Shown one piece after another: positions 9,149 through 18,629 of a stretch of DNA of 64,000 nt (position 1 is the first letter of the stretch; each line of letters opens with the position of its first letter). The notes under the pieces are model-generated. The model saw only the letters and a list, made by a program, of their open reading frames with translations, ran no database searches and had not been told where the DNA came from. Made by a program: the position numbers and the translations under genes. This DNA is from AP-15 sp963790875. Lineage in GTDB: Bacteria > Pseudomonadota > Alphaproteobacteria > ATCC43930 > CGMCC-115725. Where the stretch lies: the NCBI GenBank assembly GCA_963790875.1, contig CAWBQT010000003.1:1612001-1676000 (forward strand), given 5' to 3'.

Positions 9149-10377
9149 TGGATTACCGAGAACAACGACAGATTCTGGATCTGCGAGAACGAGAGTTCTG
9201 CCGCCTGCAATGCCGTGACGCTATCGCTGTAATTCGCGAGCACTTGCGGCAGATTGGCCGATTGCAGCTCGCTGAGCTGCGCCTGTTCGTCGGTACCTGT
9301 GGTGCTGTCGGCGGTCTGAACCCCTTCGATCTCGGCGAGGGTCGAGCCCAGCGTCGCCTGGGCTGACAGAATGCCGTTCTGTGCTCCCGTTAGGTTGGCG
9401 ATCGCGTTTTCGATTGGCTGCGGGTTCGACGAATCCGAGCCGAGTGCGGAGATCAGACCTTGGACAGTCTGAAAGAGGCTCGACGTGCCGGCCGGCTGAA
9501 TGTCGAATTGATCACCCGCCGCGGGCGTCCCGGTGATGCTGACATCGAGACCGCCGAACTTCAGATCCGATCCGGCCGTGAAGCTGCCGGACGCCACGGT
9601 CTGGCTGGTGGCCGCAAAGCTCGCACTTCCCGGGCTGCCGATGCCGCCGGTGACCGTGTAGCTGAGGCCGCCTGGCGCCGCGGCAAAGGCGATTTCATAT
9701 TGCGTTCCGGCCAACCGTTCCGAATTCAGCTGGTTGGCGTCGGTGACGCTCGCGTCGGCATAGGCGGTGCCGGTGTTGGTCGCGGCGGCGGTCATGCCCA
9801 CACCATTCGTGCCGGCCGGGATATTCATGAAGATATTTTCGCCGGAAATCGTCGTCGGCACCGTGATCGACGGCGCGATCTCGAGCTGGTTGCTCGCGCC
9901 ATCGCCGTTGAACACGATTTGTCCGTTGGGCAGCGTCGTAAAGGGCGCCACATTGGCGGCACTGCCGGCGAAGATGTAGTTGCCGCTCGCATCTTGCGAA
10001 TTGGCGAGCTGTACCAGTTCCTGCAGCGCGCTCTGCACCGTGCCGACGAGAGCTAGAGTCCCCGTGCCGGAGCGCCCGGTATTGGCGCCCTGTACCGCTG
10101 TCTGGCTCAGCTGGTCGACGACGGTGCTGACCTGCTGCAACACGTTCAGCTCGTTCTGGATGCTTTCGGTCGCGGCCTCGGCATTGCCGGCGTCGTAAGT
10201 CAGGCGATTGATCCCGCTGGCGAGCCCGATCGCCGCGCCGGCGCCAGCGGGATCGCTGGCGGCGCTGAGCATCGTTTCCCCGGTCGCGATCTCCTGGTTG
10301 AGCTGACTGATGTTGCTCTGCTGCTCCAGGATGTCGGGCAGAGAGCCGAGGAGGAACTCGTTTGTGCTGATCTGCAT
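9145..10377 (-). CDS. flgL: hook-filament junction protein FlgL
   Basis: FlgL (HAP3) joins FlgK to the filament. The N-terminus MQISTNEFLLGSLPDILEQQ and the following helix (NISQLNQEIATGETMLSAAS) are flagellin-like, and the C-terminal helix ends FSQIQNLSLFSVIH. Its 410 residues are within the family range. The stop codon is formed by the terminal repeat of a MITE-like element; the normal family end is very near (LSLF), so the insertion seems to have cost little or added only a residue or two. It follows flgK after ten bases. Confidence 0.92.
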   Translation of the reverse strand: MQISTNEFLLGSLPDILEQQSNISQLNQEIATGETMLSAASDPAGAGAAIGLASGINRLTYDAGNAEAATESIQNELNVLQQVSTVVDQLSQTAVQGANTGRSGTGTLALVGTVQSALQELVQLANSQDASGNYIFAGSAANVAPFTTLPNGQIVFNGDGASNQLEIAPSITVPTTISGENIFMNIPAGTNGVGMTAAATNTGTAYADASVTDANQLNSERLAGTQYEIAFAAAPGGLSYTVTGGIGSPGSASFAATSQTVASGSFTAGSDLKFGGLDVSITGTPAAGDQFDIQPAGTSSLFQTVQGLISALGSDSSNPQPIENAIANLTGAQNGILSAQATLGSTLAEIEGVQTADSTTGTDEQAQLSELQSANLPQVLANYSDSVTALQAAELSFSQIQNLSLFSVIH

Positions 10378-10387
10378 GACGCCGCCT

Positions 10388-12334
10388 CTAGGCCGCCTGT
10401 ATCGCGTCGATCAGGTTCTGGAACAGGGATTGGGCGGTGGAGATCACTTGCGCTGCCGCCTGGTAAGCCTGCTGATAACTGACCAGATCGGCCGCCTGCT
10501 GGTCGAGGTTGACGCCGGAAACCGATTGCTGCGCATTCTGCGCCTGCGTCAAGACGGCCTGCGTCGCCTGAGCGGCGACCTCGGCGTTCTGGCCCTGGCT
10601 CCCGACCGTCGTGACCAAGGCCGCGTAGTAATTGTCAAATGTCTGGCCCGACACGAGGTTCTGATTGGCGAGACCTGAGAGCGCAGTAATGTTGCCGTTG
10701 CTGCCGCTCCCGCCGGGCGACAAAGTGAAACTGTCGCCCTTCGCGGCCGTGCCGGCAGACAGGGAAATCGGCACGACCTCCCCGGCAGGAGCGGGGGACG
10801 GATAGGCGATCGCGATCTCGGCGCCCGATTTTGCGTTGAGGGTGCCCGAGGCGATGACGGTGTTGTTGCTCGACAAAATGTCGAATTTGCTGCTCGAAGT
10901 GAATTTCACCGTGAATGTCTGCCCGAAGTCGCTCGCCGGCAGGACGATCGTGCCGGCCGGTAAGGTCGAGCGGTCGACCGCCGCGCCGACCGTCGCGGTT
11001 ACGTTGCCGGTGTTGTCGCCGGCGGTGGCGACATAGGGCGAAGCCGCCGCGATGCCGGCGGGATTGCTGAGCGTTGCGGTCAGCGTCTGGGCGGCGGTCG
11101 CGGTCGGCTCGATCTCGAAGCTGTCGCCGACAGCGACCGCGCCCGAAACCTTGACCGTCAAGCCGTCAAAGCTGAGCGTCGGGCCCTTGCCGAGCGCCGT
11201 CACCTGCCCGGTGGTCGTGTCGGTGGCCTCGAACCCGCTTGCCGTGTCGGTCAGGATGAAGTTGCCGGGCGTGAACTTGGCGGGGTCGGTGATCGATGCG
11301 GAGAGGGTACCGGTGCCTGTGTTGTCTTGCGAGGCATAGACCGCCGGTCCCGACACCGAAAAGAGCGGTTGTCCGAGATTGCCGTTCTGATCGAGCCCCA
11401 GGGATTGCTGCGTGTTGACGGCGGCCGCGAGGCCCGCCGCCAGGGCGCCGACCGAATTCTGCGCGTTGACCAGCTGGGCGCGAGAGGCCAGCAATCCGCC
11501 GAGTTCCCCGCCCGAGAGGCTTGCGGTCAAGTCCTGCCCGGTCGCGGCATCGGTGATCGTAATCGCACCGTCGCCATATTGGCTTTGCCCGACGGCGAGC
11601 TGATAGGCGGTCGAGCCATTGACGAGAGCCGCGCCGCTGGAGGTATAGACATCGACGCTGCCGTTCGCTTCCGACACGGTCGTCACGCCGATCTGCTGAC
11701 CGAGCTTTTGCACGAGCTGATCGCGCTGGTCCAGCAGGCTGTTCGGCGGCCCGGCAACCGAGCCCGTCTGCGCCGAAATCTGCTGGTTCAGTTGCGCGAT
11801 CTGCTGGGTCAGGTTGTTGACTTGCTGCACCGCGCTCGTTGCCTCGGTGTTGACGCCGTCGATGGCGCTCGCGATCTGGCCGCCGAGCGAATTGAAGCTG
11901 GCGGCGAGCGACTGTGCCTGCCCGAGAAAGGCTTCCCGGTCCGCGGTATTCGACGGGTCTTGCGCCACCGTGCTCACCGCCGAGAAGAAACTGTCGATCG
12001 CGGCGCCGAGCCCGCTGGAGCCGCCCGACTCGGTCGGGAAGAGGGCCGCGAGGTTCTGCGCGCTTGTCTGCACGACCTGGGCCGACTGGTTGGCCGAGCT
12101 GGCCTGTACGCCTTGCTGATAAAGGAACTGGTCGAATGCTCGCTGGATCGAAGTGACTTCGGTTCCCGATCCCAGACCCGCGTCGAGCCCGGGGAGTTCG
12201 ACTTGATCGACCGCTTCGGCGTTGTAGCCCGGCGTGTTGACGTTGGCCGTATTGTTGGCTTCGGTTGCCATTGCTTCGGTCGCGGCGTAGAGACCGCTCA
12301 GACCGGTTTGCAGGATTTGCGACAGACCGCTCAT
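10388..12334 (-). CDS. flgK: hook-associated protein FlgK
   Basis: FlgK (HAP1) is the first junction protein on the hook tip. The product begins MSGLSQILQTGLSGLYAAT and has the rod/hook family motif NTANVNTPGYN, a DQRDQLVQKL helix, and a C-terminal LVSYQQAYQAAAQVISTAQ with terminal DAIQ, all typical. Length is 648 residues from ATG 12334; the longer frame from 12361 adds a non-family leader. It lies one base after the small gene at 12336 and ten bases before flgL. Confidence 0.93.
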   Translation of the reverse strand: MSGLSQILQTGLSGLYAATEAMATEANNTANVNTPGYNAEAVDQVELPGLDAGLGSGTEVTSIQRAFDQFLYQQGVQASSANQSAQVVQTSAQNLAALFPTESGGSSGLGAAIDSFFSAVSTVAQDPSNTADREAFLGQAQSLAASFNSLGGQIASAIDGVNTEATSAVQQVNNLTQQIAQLNQQISAQTGSVAGPPNSLLDQRDQLVQKLGQQIGVTTVSEANGSVDVYTSSGAALVNGSTAYQLAVGQSQYGDGAITITDAATGQDLTASLSGGELGGLLASRAQLVNAQNSVGALAAGLAAAVNTQQSLGLDQNGNLGQPLFSVSGPAVYASQDNTGTGTLSASITDPAKFTPGNFILTDTASGFEATDTTTGQVTALGKGPTLSFDGLTVKVSGAVAVGDSFEIEPTATAAQTLTATLSNPAGIAAASPYVATAGDNTGNVTATVGAAVDRSTLPAGTIVLPASDFGQTFTVKFTSSSKFDILSSNNTVIASGTLNAKSGAEIAIAYPSPAPAGEVVPISLSAGTAAKGDSFTLSPGGSGSNGNITALSGLANQNLVSGQTFDNYYAALVTTVGSQGQNAEVAAQATQAVLTQAQNAQQSVSGVNLDQQAADLVSYQQAYQAAAQVISTAQSLFQNLIDAIQAA

Positions 12335-12335
12335 C

Positions 12336-12710
12336 TCAGCTTTTCCCCAACGGCTGCCCATGGCTGTTGTCGCGGATGCCGGTCAACCAGCCTTCGCCCC
12401 GGCTTAACCGCAAATCCTTACCGATTTGTTCAAGCCGGGTTTGCGCCTGCGGCAGCGCGCGGTCGACTTCGTCCAAAAGTTGCGTCATCGCCTGCTCGAG
12501 TTCCGCCGTCGGCCGAGCCGCCAAGGCGCGGCGCTGCAAATCCGTCGTCAGCAAGGCCGCGACGAGGGCGCCGCGCCGCTCGAGCAGCCGGCCGATGGTT
12601 GTAACTGGCCGTCGATCGAACCCGCCGCGGTATTCGATCCTGAAAAGCCGGGCGAGACGCCGGGCGGCACGGGCCTCGAGCCGCGCCCACTCGGCGCCGC
12701 TCGCGCTCAC
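12336..12710 (-). CDS. helical protein between flgJ and flgK, possible FlgN-like chaperone
   Basis: The 124-residue product starts with a GTG that overlaps the flgJ stop (GTGA) and ends one base before flgK. It is Arg/Ala/Leu-rich and almost wholly helical, with no signal peptide or membrane segment. The C-terminal half (ELEQAMTQLLDEVDRALPQ) has the heptad spacing of a coiled coil. Position just before the HAP genes would suit a HAP chaperone, but a better FlgN candidate is encoded at 21009-21371, so the function is open. Confidence 0.6.
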   Translation of the reverse strand: MSASGAEWARLEARAARRLARLFRIEYRGGFDRRPVTTIGRLLERRGALVAALLTTDLQRRALAARPTAELEQAMTQLLDEVDRALPQAQTRLEQIGKDLRLSRGEGWLTGIRDNSHGQPLGKS

Positions 12711-13792
12711 TCTAACGCCTCCGGCGAGGCGAAGAGTCGCAGCCGCGCCGGCGCGGCGTTGCTCGGCGTCGCAAACGCTGCCGCGGCTTCGGCGGCAATC
12801 GCTTCGAGCTTGCTGCCGTAATCGGTGTCGGTGGCGTAACCGCCCTCGACCAGGCCGCGTCCGTAGGCGACCACGTCCTCGCCCGAGCCGATCAGCCCCT
12901 GGTATCGAGGATTGCCGCCAATCAGCGCGACATAATCATGGATCGAGGCATCGAGGCTCGGATAGGCGCGGAACGCGGCCTCACGCGCGACCCACGCGCC
13001 GTCTTCGACCTCGTGCGTCAAGGTCGTGACCTGCGCTCCTTGCCATAACGGGTCGGCCTTGATCCCGAAGAGATTGTTGCCGACGACCGAACGACCCCAG
13101 CCCGTCTCGAGCGCGGCATGCGCCAGCAATATCTTGGGCGAGACGCCGAGCTGCTGGCCGGCCGCCGCCAGCATCGGGCGCAGCTGCCGCGCGAAGGATC
13201 GGACCTGTCGCGCCGATACCGCCTGGCCAGGCGAAGCGCCGGCCAGTGGCAGCGACGCCATCCCGCCCGCCACCAGCGGCGCGGCCGCCCAGGCACTCGG
13301 TCCAGGCACCGGGCGAAGACCGAGGGATTTCTGGGTTGCTGCGGGGGCGGGCGGCCGCAGCCCGTTATTCTGCCAATAGGGCTGCAGCGAGAAACCGCGC
13401 GGCATTCGATCGGAAGAGGGGGGGCGGCCCCGCATCGCAGCGCCCGGCGCCGCCGGCACCGGGGCCGCGAGTTCGGCGCCACCCTCGGCGGCCTGCTGTT
13501 TCGCCTCGATCGAGTGGAAGAGCATATCGGCCAAGCCGAGTTTGCCGTCGGACGCCGCCACCTGGCTGATCGCCGTCGCGAACATGTCGCTGACGACATC
13601 GCCGCCGGCTGCATCGCCGGCAAAGGGAAGCGCCGCGCCGTCGCTGCCCCGCATGATGTTTTCCGTCAACAGGGCGGCGAACTGCCCGGCGACCGCTTTA
13701 GCGGCGACTGGGTTGTTCCGCTCATTCTTGAGCGTGGCGACGGTCTTCGGGTCGGCCGCCGAGAGCAGGCGTTCGGCGGTCCTTAGATCCAC
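12707..13792 (-). CDS. flgJ: FlgJ, rod-cap scaffold fused to a muramidase
   Basis: The first 100 or so residues match the rod-binding FlgJ domain (VAGQFAALLTENIMRGSDG). After a Pro/Ala linker, residues from about 200 form a GH73 glucosaminidase-type domain with LLAHAALETGWGRSVVGNN, carrying the likely catalytic Glu, and later YPSLDASIHDY. The enzyme opens peptidoglycan for the rod. Two-domain FlgJ proteins are typical of beta/gammaproteobacteria, while many alphaproteobacteria use a single-domain FlgJ with a separate lytic enzyme. It follows flgI by one base and overlaps the next small gene by four. Confidence 0.92.
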   Translation of the reverse strand: MDLRTAERLLSAADPKTVATLKNERNNPVAAKAVAGQFAALLTENIMRGSDGAALPFAGDAAGGDVVSDMFATAISQVAASDGKLGLADMLFHSIEAKQQAAEGGAELAAPVPAAPGAAMRGRPPSSDRMPRGFSLQPYWQNNGLRPPAPAATQKSLGLRPVPGPSAWAAAPLVAGGMASLPLAGASPGQAVSARQVRSFARQLRPMLAAAGQQLGVSPKILLAHAALETGWGRSVVGNNLFGIKADPLWQGAQVTTLTHEVEDGAWVAREAAFRAYPSLDASIHDYVALIGGNPRYQGLIGSGEDVVAYGRGLVEGGYATDTDYGSKLEAIAAEAAAAFATPSNAAPARLRLFASPEALE

Positions 13793-13793
13793 C

Positions 13794-14903
13794 TCAAAGT
13801 ACCTTGATGCGAGCCCGCAGCGCGCCCGCCTGCTGCAGCGCCTGCAGGATCGCCATCAGATCCGACGACGTGGCGCCGATCGCGTTCAGATTGCGCACGA
13901 TGTCCGAGACCCGCGGCGCGTTATACAACTGGACCACCCGAGCCTTTTTCTCGCTGGCTTGTATTTGGGTCTGCGGCACCACCGTTGTCCGTCCGCGGCT
14001 GAACGGCGCCGGCTGAGAAACTTGCGGCGTCTCGTTCACGGTTACCGACAATGTTCCGTAAGCCACTGCCGCGGGACCGATATGGACGTCTTCGCCCAAA
14101 ACGACGGTGCCGCTCTGCGCGTCGATGGCGACTTCGGCGGGGGGCTCATCGGGGACGATCGGGAGATCCAACAGCTCGGCGACGAATTCGACGCGTGCGC
14201 TGACCGCCTCGGGGCCTCTGACCCCGACCTCGCCGGGCCCGAGCGCGGTCGCGCGCGGCCCGTAGCGGGCGTTGATCGCCTTGGCGATGCGCGCTGCGTT
14301 GCCAAACGAACGCTGGTCGAGATCGAGAAGGATCGTGTCCGCGACGGCAAAGCCGGCCCTCGGCGTCTTCTCGATCGTTGCGCCGCGCGGGATGTGCGCC
14401 ACCGTCGGGATGTTGACCGTGGTCGACGCCGCCTGCCCGCTGGCTCCGATGCCGCTGACCAAAAGCGAACCTTGCGCGATCGCATAGACCTGGCCGTCCG
14501 CACCGCGCAGTTCGGTCATCAGCAGCACGCCGCCGCGCAGGCTCGAGGCATTGCCGACCGCCGACACCGTGACATCGAGCGTCTGCCCGATCTCCATGAA
14601 ATTCGGCAAATCGGCGGTGACGATGACCGACGCCACCGCGGTCGGCTGGATGAAGGCGTTGGGATTGAGCGTCAGGCCGAGCTGGCGCAGCATGTTTTGG
14701 ATCGCCTGAACACTGTACGGCACCTGGGTGGTCTGGTCGCCGGTTCCGGGAAGCCCGGCGACGAGGCCATAGCCGATCAGCTGATTGTCGCGGGCGCCTT
14801 CGACCTGAACGATGTCCTTGAGCCGCTCGCTCGCTGCCGGCGTCGCCGCCGCCGCCCAGACCAGCGCCGCGACGGCGGCTATTTGAACCAATCGCCGGGC
14901 CAT
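13794..14903 (-). CDS. flgI: flagellar P-ring protein FlgI
   Basis: FlgI forms the periplasmic P ring around the rod. A signal peptide (ARRLVQIAAVAALVWAAAAT) precedes the mature start SERLKDIVQVEGARDNQL, followed by the family motif GYGLVAGLPGTGD and the C-terminal LNAIGATSSDLMAILQALQQ with ALRARIKVL. The 369-residue length is normal. I start at ATG 14903, inside the end of flgH (25-base overlap); the longer frame extending to 15395 is antisense-type noise over flgH. It needs FlgA, encoded at 20.3 kb, for assembly. Confidence 0.95.
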   Translation of the reverse strand: MARRLVQIAAVAALVWAAAATPAASERLKDIVQVEGARDNQLIGYGLVAGLPGTGDQTTQVPYSVQAIQNMLRQLGLTLNPNAFIQPTAVASVIVTADLPNFMEIGQTLDVTVSAVGNASSLRGGVLLMTELRGADGQVYAIAQGSLLVSGIGASGQAASTTVNIPTVAHIPRGATIEKTPRAGFAVADTILLDLDQRSFGNAARIAKAINARYGPRATALGPGEVGVRGPEAVSARVEFVAELLDLPIVPDEPPAEVAIDAQSGTVVLGEDVHIGPAAVAYGTLSVTVNETPQVSQPAPFSRGRTTVVPQTQIQASEKKARVVQLYNAPRVSDIVRNLNAIGATSSDLMAILQALQQAGALRARIKVL

Positions 14904-15616
14904 AACGTGCTCACGGTCAGGAACAGGCGCTGCGCGAAACTCATCTTTGGCGCCAGATAGGTCTCGCCGTCGCCGCTGAATTCGATATGCGCCTCGGCGA
15001 TCTGCTGCGACTGCACGACATTGGTATTGACTATGTCCTGTGGACGCACAACGCCGGCAAGCCGGATGAATTCCTTGCCGCCGACGAGCTTGACTTTGTC
15101 CTCGCCGGCGATGACGAGGTCGCCATTGGGCCGAATGCGCTGCACCATCGTCGATACGGTCGCGATGAAGCTGTCGCTTTGCTGGGTGGCGCCGGTGCCT
15201 ACCAATCCATTGGCAGTCGTGTTGTTCAGATTTGCGGTATAGTTCGTCGCCGACCCGCTGGCACCGAGCGGCCAACCCAACTGGGCGTTCGCCGTGCCCG
15301 AATTGTTGTCGTTGCGGGCGATGTTCTGGCTGACATTCTTGGTCGCGGTCGCGGCTTCGGTGATCTGCACCGTGACGATGTCGCCGACCACCCACGGGCG
15401 ATGGTCGGCAAACAGCGCCAGGTCGCCGCCGCCTTCGGCGTAGGCGCGGTAGATCGCGCCATTGGTCGGCGGCGGCAGCGCGGGCTTGTCGCCGGGTAGA
15501 TGGACGAGGTTCGCGAGCATGTCTTCCTTGGGCGTCGGCGCCGCCTGACAGGCGGCAAGACCGGCGCCGAGCAGCAGCAACGCCATCCTAGGACAGGCTG
15601 CCAGCAGCCGCTTCAC
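14879..15616 (-). CDS. flgH: flagellar L-ring lipoprotein FlgH
   Basis: FlgH forms the outer-membrane L ring. The N-terminus is a lipoprotein signal with the lipobox GLAAC at about residue 23. The family core follows: WVVGDIVTVQITEAATATKN, NGDLVIAGEDKVKL and EFIRLAGVVRPQDI. The 245-residue length is usual. Its start overlaps the flgG stop by four bases and its end overlaps flgI. Confidence 0.94.
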   Translation of the reverse strand: MKRLLAACPRMALLLLGAGLAACQAAPTPKEDMLANLVHLPGDKPALPPPTNGAIYRAYAEGGGDLALFADHRPWVVGDIVTVQITEAATATKNVSQNIARNDNNSGTANAQLGWPLGASGSATNYTANLNNTTANGLVGTGATQQSDSFIATVSTMVQRIRPNGDLVIAGEDKVKLVGGKEFIRLAGVVRPQDIVNTNVVQSQQIAEAHIEFSGDGETYLAPKMSFAQRLFLTVSTLWPGDWFK

Positions 15617-16404
15617 GTCTGGACAAGCTGCGACAGGTAGCTCAGCATCTGATTGACGTTTTGGGCGGCCTGCGTGTCCAGTTCATAGGCCCGCTGGGTG
15701 GCGATCATGTCGATCATCTGGTCGACGACCGATACGTTCGACCCTTCGAGATAGCCTTGCGCGACGGTCCCGAGCCCATTCTGCGACGGTTGACCGGTCG
15801 TCGGCGCGCCGGACGATTGGGTCTGGATCGCCAGATTGTTCCCGGTGAACTGCAAACCAGCGGGGTTGATGAAATTGGCGAGCTGGATCGCGCCGACTTG
15901 CGAAGGCTGAGCCTGGCCCTGGATCTGCACGCTGACCGTGCCGTCGGTGCCGATAGTGACGCTCTGCGCGTTGCGGGGAATGGTGATCGCGGGTTGCAGC
16001 TGGTAGCCCTGGGCGGTCACCACCTGGCCCTGGGCGCTGACCTGGAAATTGCCGTCGCGGGTATAGGCGAGCTGGCCCGATGGCAGCAGAATCTGGAAAA
16101 ATCCCTGACCGTTGATCGCGAGATCGAGCGCATTGCTGGTCTGTTCGAGGCTGCCCTGGGTCATCAACGGCTCGCTCGCCACCACATTGGAGCCAGTTCC
16201 CTGCAGCAGACCGGAGGGATAATTCGTCGCCTGCGACGAAAAGGCGCCAGGCTGCGCCCGATCCTCGTACAACAGATCGGCGAAGACCGGCCGCATCGTC
16301 TTGAACCCGGTGGTGTTGAGATTCGCGAGATTGTTCGAAATCACGTCCATCTCGGTTTGTTCGCTTTCGAGGCCGGTGCGAACGACGGCAAGGGACTGCA
16401 TCAA
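15613..16404 (-). CDS. flgG: distal rod protein FlgG
   Basis: FlgG makes the distal rod. It has the rod/hook N-terminal motif SNNLANLNTTGFKTMRPVF, the longer FlgG-specific insertion region before QATNYPSGLL, and the C-terminal IATQRAYELDTQAAQNVNQM. Length 263 residues fits. GGAGGA lies ten bases upstream of the ATG. It is followed by flgH with a four-base overlap. Confidence 0.94.
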   Translation of the reverse strand: MMQSLAVVRTGLESEQTEMDVISNNLANLNTTGFKTMRPVFADLLYEDRAQPGAFSSQATNYPSGLLQGTGSNVVASEPLMTQGSLEQTSNALDLAINGQGFFQILLPSGQLAYTRDGNFQVSAQGQVVTAQGYQLQPAITIPRNAQSVTIGTDGTVSVQIQGQAQPSQVGAIQLANFINPAGLQFTGNNLAIQTQSSGAPTTGQPSQNGLGTVAQGYLEGSNVSVVDQMIDMIATQRAYELDTQAAQNVNQMLSYLSQLVQT

Positions 16405-16438
16405 TTTCGGATCCTCCGCGGCTTTGGCTGTCGGCGGC

Positions 16439-17182
16439 TCAAGACAAATTCAGCGGACTGCTCGGACCTTGCGCGGCGGCCAGCACCATCTTCATCATCT
16501 CGGTCTGCATCTGGAAAGTGCGCGTCGTCTCGATCATGTTCATCATCATCCCGACGGTGTCAGCGTTGCTTTCCTCCAAGGCGCCGACCTGCAGCCGGAC
16601 GGCGGCGTCGGCCTCCACTGGCGCACTCGTGTCGGTAAACAGGCCGTCGGGCTGGCGCTGCAGCCCGGCGGTCGTTGGGTTGGCCAGCATGATCCGGGCC
16701 AACGCCGAGATCTGGTCTGGGTTTTGCCCGTTGATCGTTCCCGAAATCGTGCCGTCCGCACCGATCGTGATCGATTGCAGCGGCGGCAATTGGATCGGCG
16801 AAAAGCCGTCGCCCAGCACCAGGTGACCTTCATTGTCCTGCAACAGCCCGGCGGCAGAGATCGACAGCGCTCCGTCGCGGGTCAGGGCGGGATTGCCGTC
16901 GGCGCCCTGCACCACGATCCAACCCTGCCCCTTGACCGCGACATCGAGGCTACGGCCGGTCGACTGTATCGGGCCCGACCGGAAATCGGCGCCGTCCTCG
17001 GTGGCGGCGGCCAGCGCCCGATCGGGTTGCCCCTGCCCGTAGAGCGACAGGGCCTCGAAGATCGGCTTTTGCGCCTTGAAGGCGGTGGTGCCGTGGTTGG
17101 CGAGGTTGTTGGCGGCGGCGGTGGCGCGGTCCATCGTCGCGTCGAGGCCTGCCATCGCCAGGTAGAAAATCTGCTGGCTCAT
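16439..17182 (-). CDS. flgF: proximal rod protein FlgF
   Basis: FlgF is a proximal rod component. The product begins MSQQIFYLAMAGLDATMDRA with AAANNLANHGTTAFKAQKPI, matching the rod family, and ends with a helix containing NMIETTRTFQMQTEMMKMVL. Length 247 residues is normal. It lies 34 bases before flgG and 189 bases after flgE; the latter gap is filled by palindromic elements. Confidence 0.93.
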   Translation of the reverse strand: MSQQIFYLAMAGLDATMDRATAAANNLANHGTTAFKAQKPIFEALSLYGQGQPDRALAAATEDGADFRSGPIQSTGRSLDVAVKGQGWIVVQGADGNPALTRDGALSISAAGLLQDNEGHLVLGDGFSPIQLPPLQSITIGADGTISGTINGQNPDQISALARIMLANPTTAGLQRQPDGLFTDTSAPVEADAAVRLQVGALEESNADTVGMMMNMIETTRTFQMQTEMMKMVLAAAQGPSSPLNLS

Positions 17183-17208
17183 CGCGCTTGCGGTTCATCC
17201 CGAGGTTA

Positions 17209-17303
17209 CTAGCGTCGTGATTTCGAAGTTCGCCCCATTTCCGATATCACGTTCCGGAGGCGAAGTTCGAAATCAAAACGACAATAGATCAATAAGTTGC
17301 TAG
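17209..17303. repeat. CTAG-bounded palindromic element A
   Basis: Between flgE and flgF, the arm CGTCGTGATTTCGAAGTTCG at 17213 is nearly the reverse complement of GGCGAAGTTCGAAATC at 17259. CTAG lies at the left end (17209-17212) and again at 17300-17303. No frame is seen. It directly abuts element B. Confidence 0.55.
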
Positions 17304-17375
17304 TGTTCTCCCGCTCCCGAAATTCGCGCAAAACCCGATATCGAGCTCGTGCGCATTTCGGGATCGGGACACTAG
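17300..17375. repeat. CTAG-bounded palindromic element B at the flgE stop
   Basis: Arms at 17300-17330 (CTAGTGTTCTCCCGCTCCCG and following bases) and 17350-17375 (TTTCGGGATCGGGACACTAG at its end) are imperfect inverted repeats of about 26 bases. The right CTAG contains the flgE TAG stop codon. It resembles a MITE or a transcribed hairpin. Confidence 0.6.
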
Positions 17376-18599
17376 ATCGACACCAGCTTCTGGAAATTCT
17401 GCTGCTCGGTGCTGATGCTCTGGACGTTTGCCTGATAGGCTTGCTGCGCAGTGATCAGGTTGACGAGCTGCGACGACAAATCGACATTCGAGCCTTCGAG
17501 CGCCCCGGCTTGCAGCTGCCCGAGCGAGCCGGAGCCGGCGGCCCCAGGCGTCGCCGGCCCGGACGCGGTCGACGCGGCCCAGGTATTGTTCCCCATCGGT
17601 ATGAGACCCTGGGGATTGACGAAATTGGCGAGGGCGATGGTGCCGAAAACCTGCGTGCTGCCGTTCGAATACTGACCGACGACGTCGCCGCTGGAGTCGA
17701 TCTGCACGCCGGTCAGTGTGCCGCCGCCGCTGCCGTTGTTCGTGATCGAATTGACCGCGAAGCCGAGGCCGGAGAGGGTGGTCCCGGTGAAGCTCTCGGC
17801 AATGTTGAGCGGTGCCGAGCCATCGGGCAAGGTGGCGACCCTGACCGTGCCGGTGCCGGAAGTCAGCGTGCCATTCTTGTTGAAGGTCAGAGTTCGGGCC
17901 CACCCCGGTGGCGATCGCCTTACCGCCGGGGGTCGTCAGCTGGTAGTGGGTCTGCCACTTGTTGGGTGACCCCGAGCCGGCGACTTCGGTGAAAAACGTC
18001 GTCAGCGACAGGGCCGAGCCCAGGCTGTCGTAGACGGTGGTCGAGGTGCTTTCGTTGTAGCTCTTCGGATTGGTCGGGCTGAACGGGTTTGTCGTTGTGT
18101 TGATCGCCGTGTCCGATGACGGCAGGTTCACGTCCAACGTCAGCTTGCCGGTCGCCGCCGGGGGGATATTGGCCTGATTGATCTGGATCGGCTGCACCGA
18201 TCCCGAGGGGCTGGCCGCGCCGGAGGCGGAGGGGGCGAAGCCCATCACCTGATCGCCGAAGGCGTCGACCAGCTGGCCCTGGTTGTTGATCTGAAACGAG
18301 CCGTCACGGCCGTAGACGATGCCGGAGCCGCTCTGCAGCTGAAAAAAACCGTTGCCGTCGATCGCGACGTCGAGCGGATCTCCGGTTTGCGCGACGGTTC
18401 CCTCGCCAAAGGTCTGAGCGAGGTCGGCGGTGTCGACCCCTTCGCCGGGAGTGGTTGACACCCCGCTGCCGTAGAGCGCCGCAAACTCGGCGGTCGAGGT
18501 CTTGAAGCCGGTGGTGTCGACATTCGAGATGTTGTTGCCGATCGTGTCGATCGCGGTTTGCGCGGCATTGACGCCCGACAGATCCGTGAAGAGGGACAT
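17372..18599 (-). CDS. flgE: flagellar hook protein FlgE, frameshifted in the middle
   Basis: FlgE polymerises into the hook. The first frame begins MSLFTDLSGVNAAQTAIDTI with NISNVDTTGFKTSTAEF, and continues to KAIATGVGPN. The rest (LTFNKNGTLT, then LPDGSAPLNIAESFTG and the C-terminal LVNLITAQQAYQANVQSIST) is in another frame. Removing one base near 17885-17894 rejoins them into a normal protein of about 408 residues. The TAG stop lies within the end of palindromic element B. It sits 30 bases after flgD. Confidence 0.9.
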
Positions 18600-18629
18600 G
18601 CACGATCTCCTCGAGACTGGGAACGATGG

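Noticed and set aside
11327..12604. A 425-residue plus-strand frame over flgK
   Set aside because: Antisense to flgK with skewed Arg/Gly composition. It is a by-product of high GC content, as are similar long frames at 5893-7011, 7137-8603 and 58945-60426.
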